The translations under genes were made by a program, and so were the position numbers. Shown here piece by piece: positions 44,709 to 45,804 of a stretch of DNA of 45,804 nt (the stretch's first letter is position 1; each line of letters starts with the position of its first letter). The DNA lies in the NCBI GenBank assembly GCA_022497155.1, contig MU385809.1:1-45804 (forward strand), written 5' to 3'. The stretch is from Whalleya microplaca. Its lineage: Eukaryota > Ascomycota > Sordariomycetes > Xylariales > Xylariaceae. The notes beneath the pieces are model-generated. The model searched no databases. It saw only the letters and a program-made list of their open reading frames with translations, and was not told the DNA's origin.

Positions 44709-45732
44709 ACTTGTAGAGTTGTTCGGGGAAAGTATGAAGGGAGGAAGAGATTCCATGAACCGGCACCATTCAGAGAGACACAAGACTATTCTGCTGGGCT
44801 TCAACTTGAGTGGCGGCCAAATTGGGATAGGCCTTCTTGAGGGAGTAGTAGTAGCATTTGTTAACGTCTAGTACATATACCTAAGTACGTTGGCGCGCGC
44901 ACCATGGCGTATACGACGACTGTGGTACCGGGAATAGAGCTAATGTTTCGCATGACACAAGGAATCCCCCGTATACCTTCTGTATATTTCCTCCTTACGT
45001 ACGGTGCTCGTCAAAGTGTCAGCGCTAACTAATACCGCTATTAGCCGAAGCCTGGAGAAATCTTAACCAGACCGGCCCCGAAACGACATCATTTCAAACT
45101 TGTTAGCGACTGGTTTAAAAACGGGAAAAAAAGTTTGCCATAATTGGATTGTAACCCACTCGCTTTTGGTCAACCTCCTATGCGAATATTATGCCAGGTA
45201 TTTAAACCACTAAGCCATGTAGGCTCATTCTAATAGAGAGGATATTAGTTTCGGGGAGAACCTGTAGTTACTTGTGAATAATGGATGTTATTGTCTATCT
45301 AGATCCTTCGAGCTTACGTAGGTTATAACCACGAACTTCGGGTTCCCAATCGGCACTAATGTAGGAGGTAGGCTTGCACGCTTTCACGGAGAACTGGGGA
45401 AAAGGCGAAATTTGCACCTTCTGGCGTCAAGCAGCGACACTACGCCTATCGATATCGAAGCCTATGTATGCAGGTAACAATAGAAGTTCATCTTATGTCG
45501 TATCTGGAAAATAGACGCTTCCATTCTCTCACAAGCCAATTCCCAATCAGTGGACGATTTGCAGTAGAAAGGCTTATACCCAAGCATAACACCTAGCCAT
45601 CTACCCACGACTACACCTGTAAGCTATGATATTCTTCTACCAAAGGTGACCCATTGTGGAAGCGAAAGGTTGATGAAATAGACGCAGATTATGAGTAGTA
45701 TAGTAGTTATGTCACGATAATAGGGATATTAA
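44709..45732. other. Upstream region of the dehydrogenase gene and intergenic DNA
   Basis: About 1 kb of normal composition with no supported coding region apart from a possible 5' extension of the dehydrogenase gene up to 44804. The only structure noted is the tRNA-like segment at 45125-45225. Confidence 0.4.
45125..45225 (-). tRNA. tRNA-like sequence with A and B boxes (uncertain)
   Basis: On the minus strand TGGCTTAGTGG (45217-45207) matches the A-box consensus and GGTTACAATCC (45156-45146) is close to a B box, 61 bp apart. A T run follows (45131-45125). The anticodon stem and acceptor stem pair poorly, so it may be a tRNA pseudogene or SINE head. It shares TGGTTTAAATA after the A box with the relic at 30105. 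Confidence 0.3.
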
Positions 45733-45801
45733 AGATCTCTTTTAAGCCTATGGATCTCGGAGCAATATTGCTCCGAGATCCATAGGCTTAAAAAGAGATC
45801 T
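45733..45801. repeat. Near-perfect inverted repeat at the window end
   Basis: Left arm 45733-45766 (AGATCTCTTTTAAGCCTATG, then GATCTCGGAGCAAT) and right arm 45767-45801 are reverse complements except for one extra A/T in the right arm. There is no loop; the centre is AGCAATATTGCT. The structure reaches within three bases of the window edge, so its full extent is unknown. It could be a foldback/MITE end, a terminator-like hairpin or an assembly artefact. Confidence 0.75.
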
Positions 45802-45804
45802 TCT

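Noticed and set aside
43809..44871. Plus-strand open frames of 77-106 codons opposite the dehydrogenase
   Set aside because: Shadows of the minus-strand SDR gene, which has clear TGxxxGxG and YxxxK motifs. The plus frames show no domain.

Overview
The window looks like a piece of a filamentous ascomycete (Pezizomycotina) chromosome. Short spliceosomal introns with GTAAGT-type donors interrupt the genes. The gene neighbours include a fungal NLR-like (STAND) protein. Most of the DNA is an extreme AT-rich block in which transposon coding frames are broken almost only by TAA and TAG codons, with C-to-T and G-to-A differences between repeat copies. That is the footprint of repeat-induced point mutation (RIP). 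The order or species cannot be told from this sequence.

Layout. 1-5038 is AT-rich repeat DNA: the end of a small LTR element, a truncated copy of a large Gypsy element, a solo LTR and a ~200 bp repeat. 5045-9728 is a balanced-composition gene island with two divergent genes: an alpha/beta-hydrolase-NACHT protein on the minus strand (six exons, 993 codons by my splicing) and a single-exon two-helix membrane protein on the plus strand, probably the family annotated as DUF6601. 10085-43261 is a 33 kb graveyard of nested retroelements. It holds an unidentified degraded frame; a complete chromodomain Gypsy element (11995-19462) with 191 bp LTRs and a CTTAG target duplication; a tandem array of a small coding-free LTR element (19841-24365); a second broken Gypsy element (about 24366-30270) carrying two later insertions; and a large Gypsy element on the minus strand (31721-43261, 227 bp LTRs). 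Unique DNA resumes at 43262 with a short-chain dehydrogenase gene on the minus strand and about 1 kb of upstream DNA. The window ends in a near-perfect 34/35 bp inverted repeat.

How the parts relate. The small tandem element, the LTR at the left edge and the large minus-strand Gypsy share LTR ends, polypurine-type tracts and the sequence just inside the 5' LTR, so the small element looks like a non-autonomous derivative moved by the large one. The left-edge LTR joins sequence from both. The NLR gene stops 7 bp from the end of a repeat and has no recognisable C-terminal repeat domain, so a mobile element may have cut it short. The three host genes have no evident shared pathway.

Limits: all repeat and domain calls come from reading the sequence by eye. 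No alignment, RIP index or database search was run. Reading frames inside RIP-damaged elements are described as they stand.
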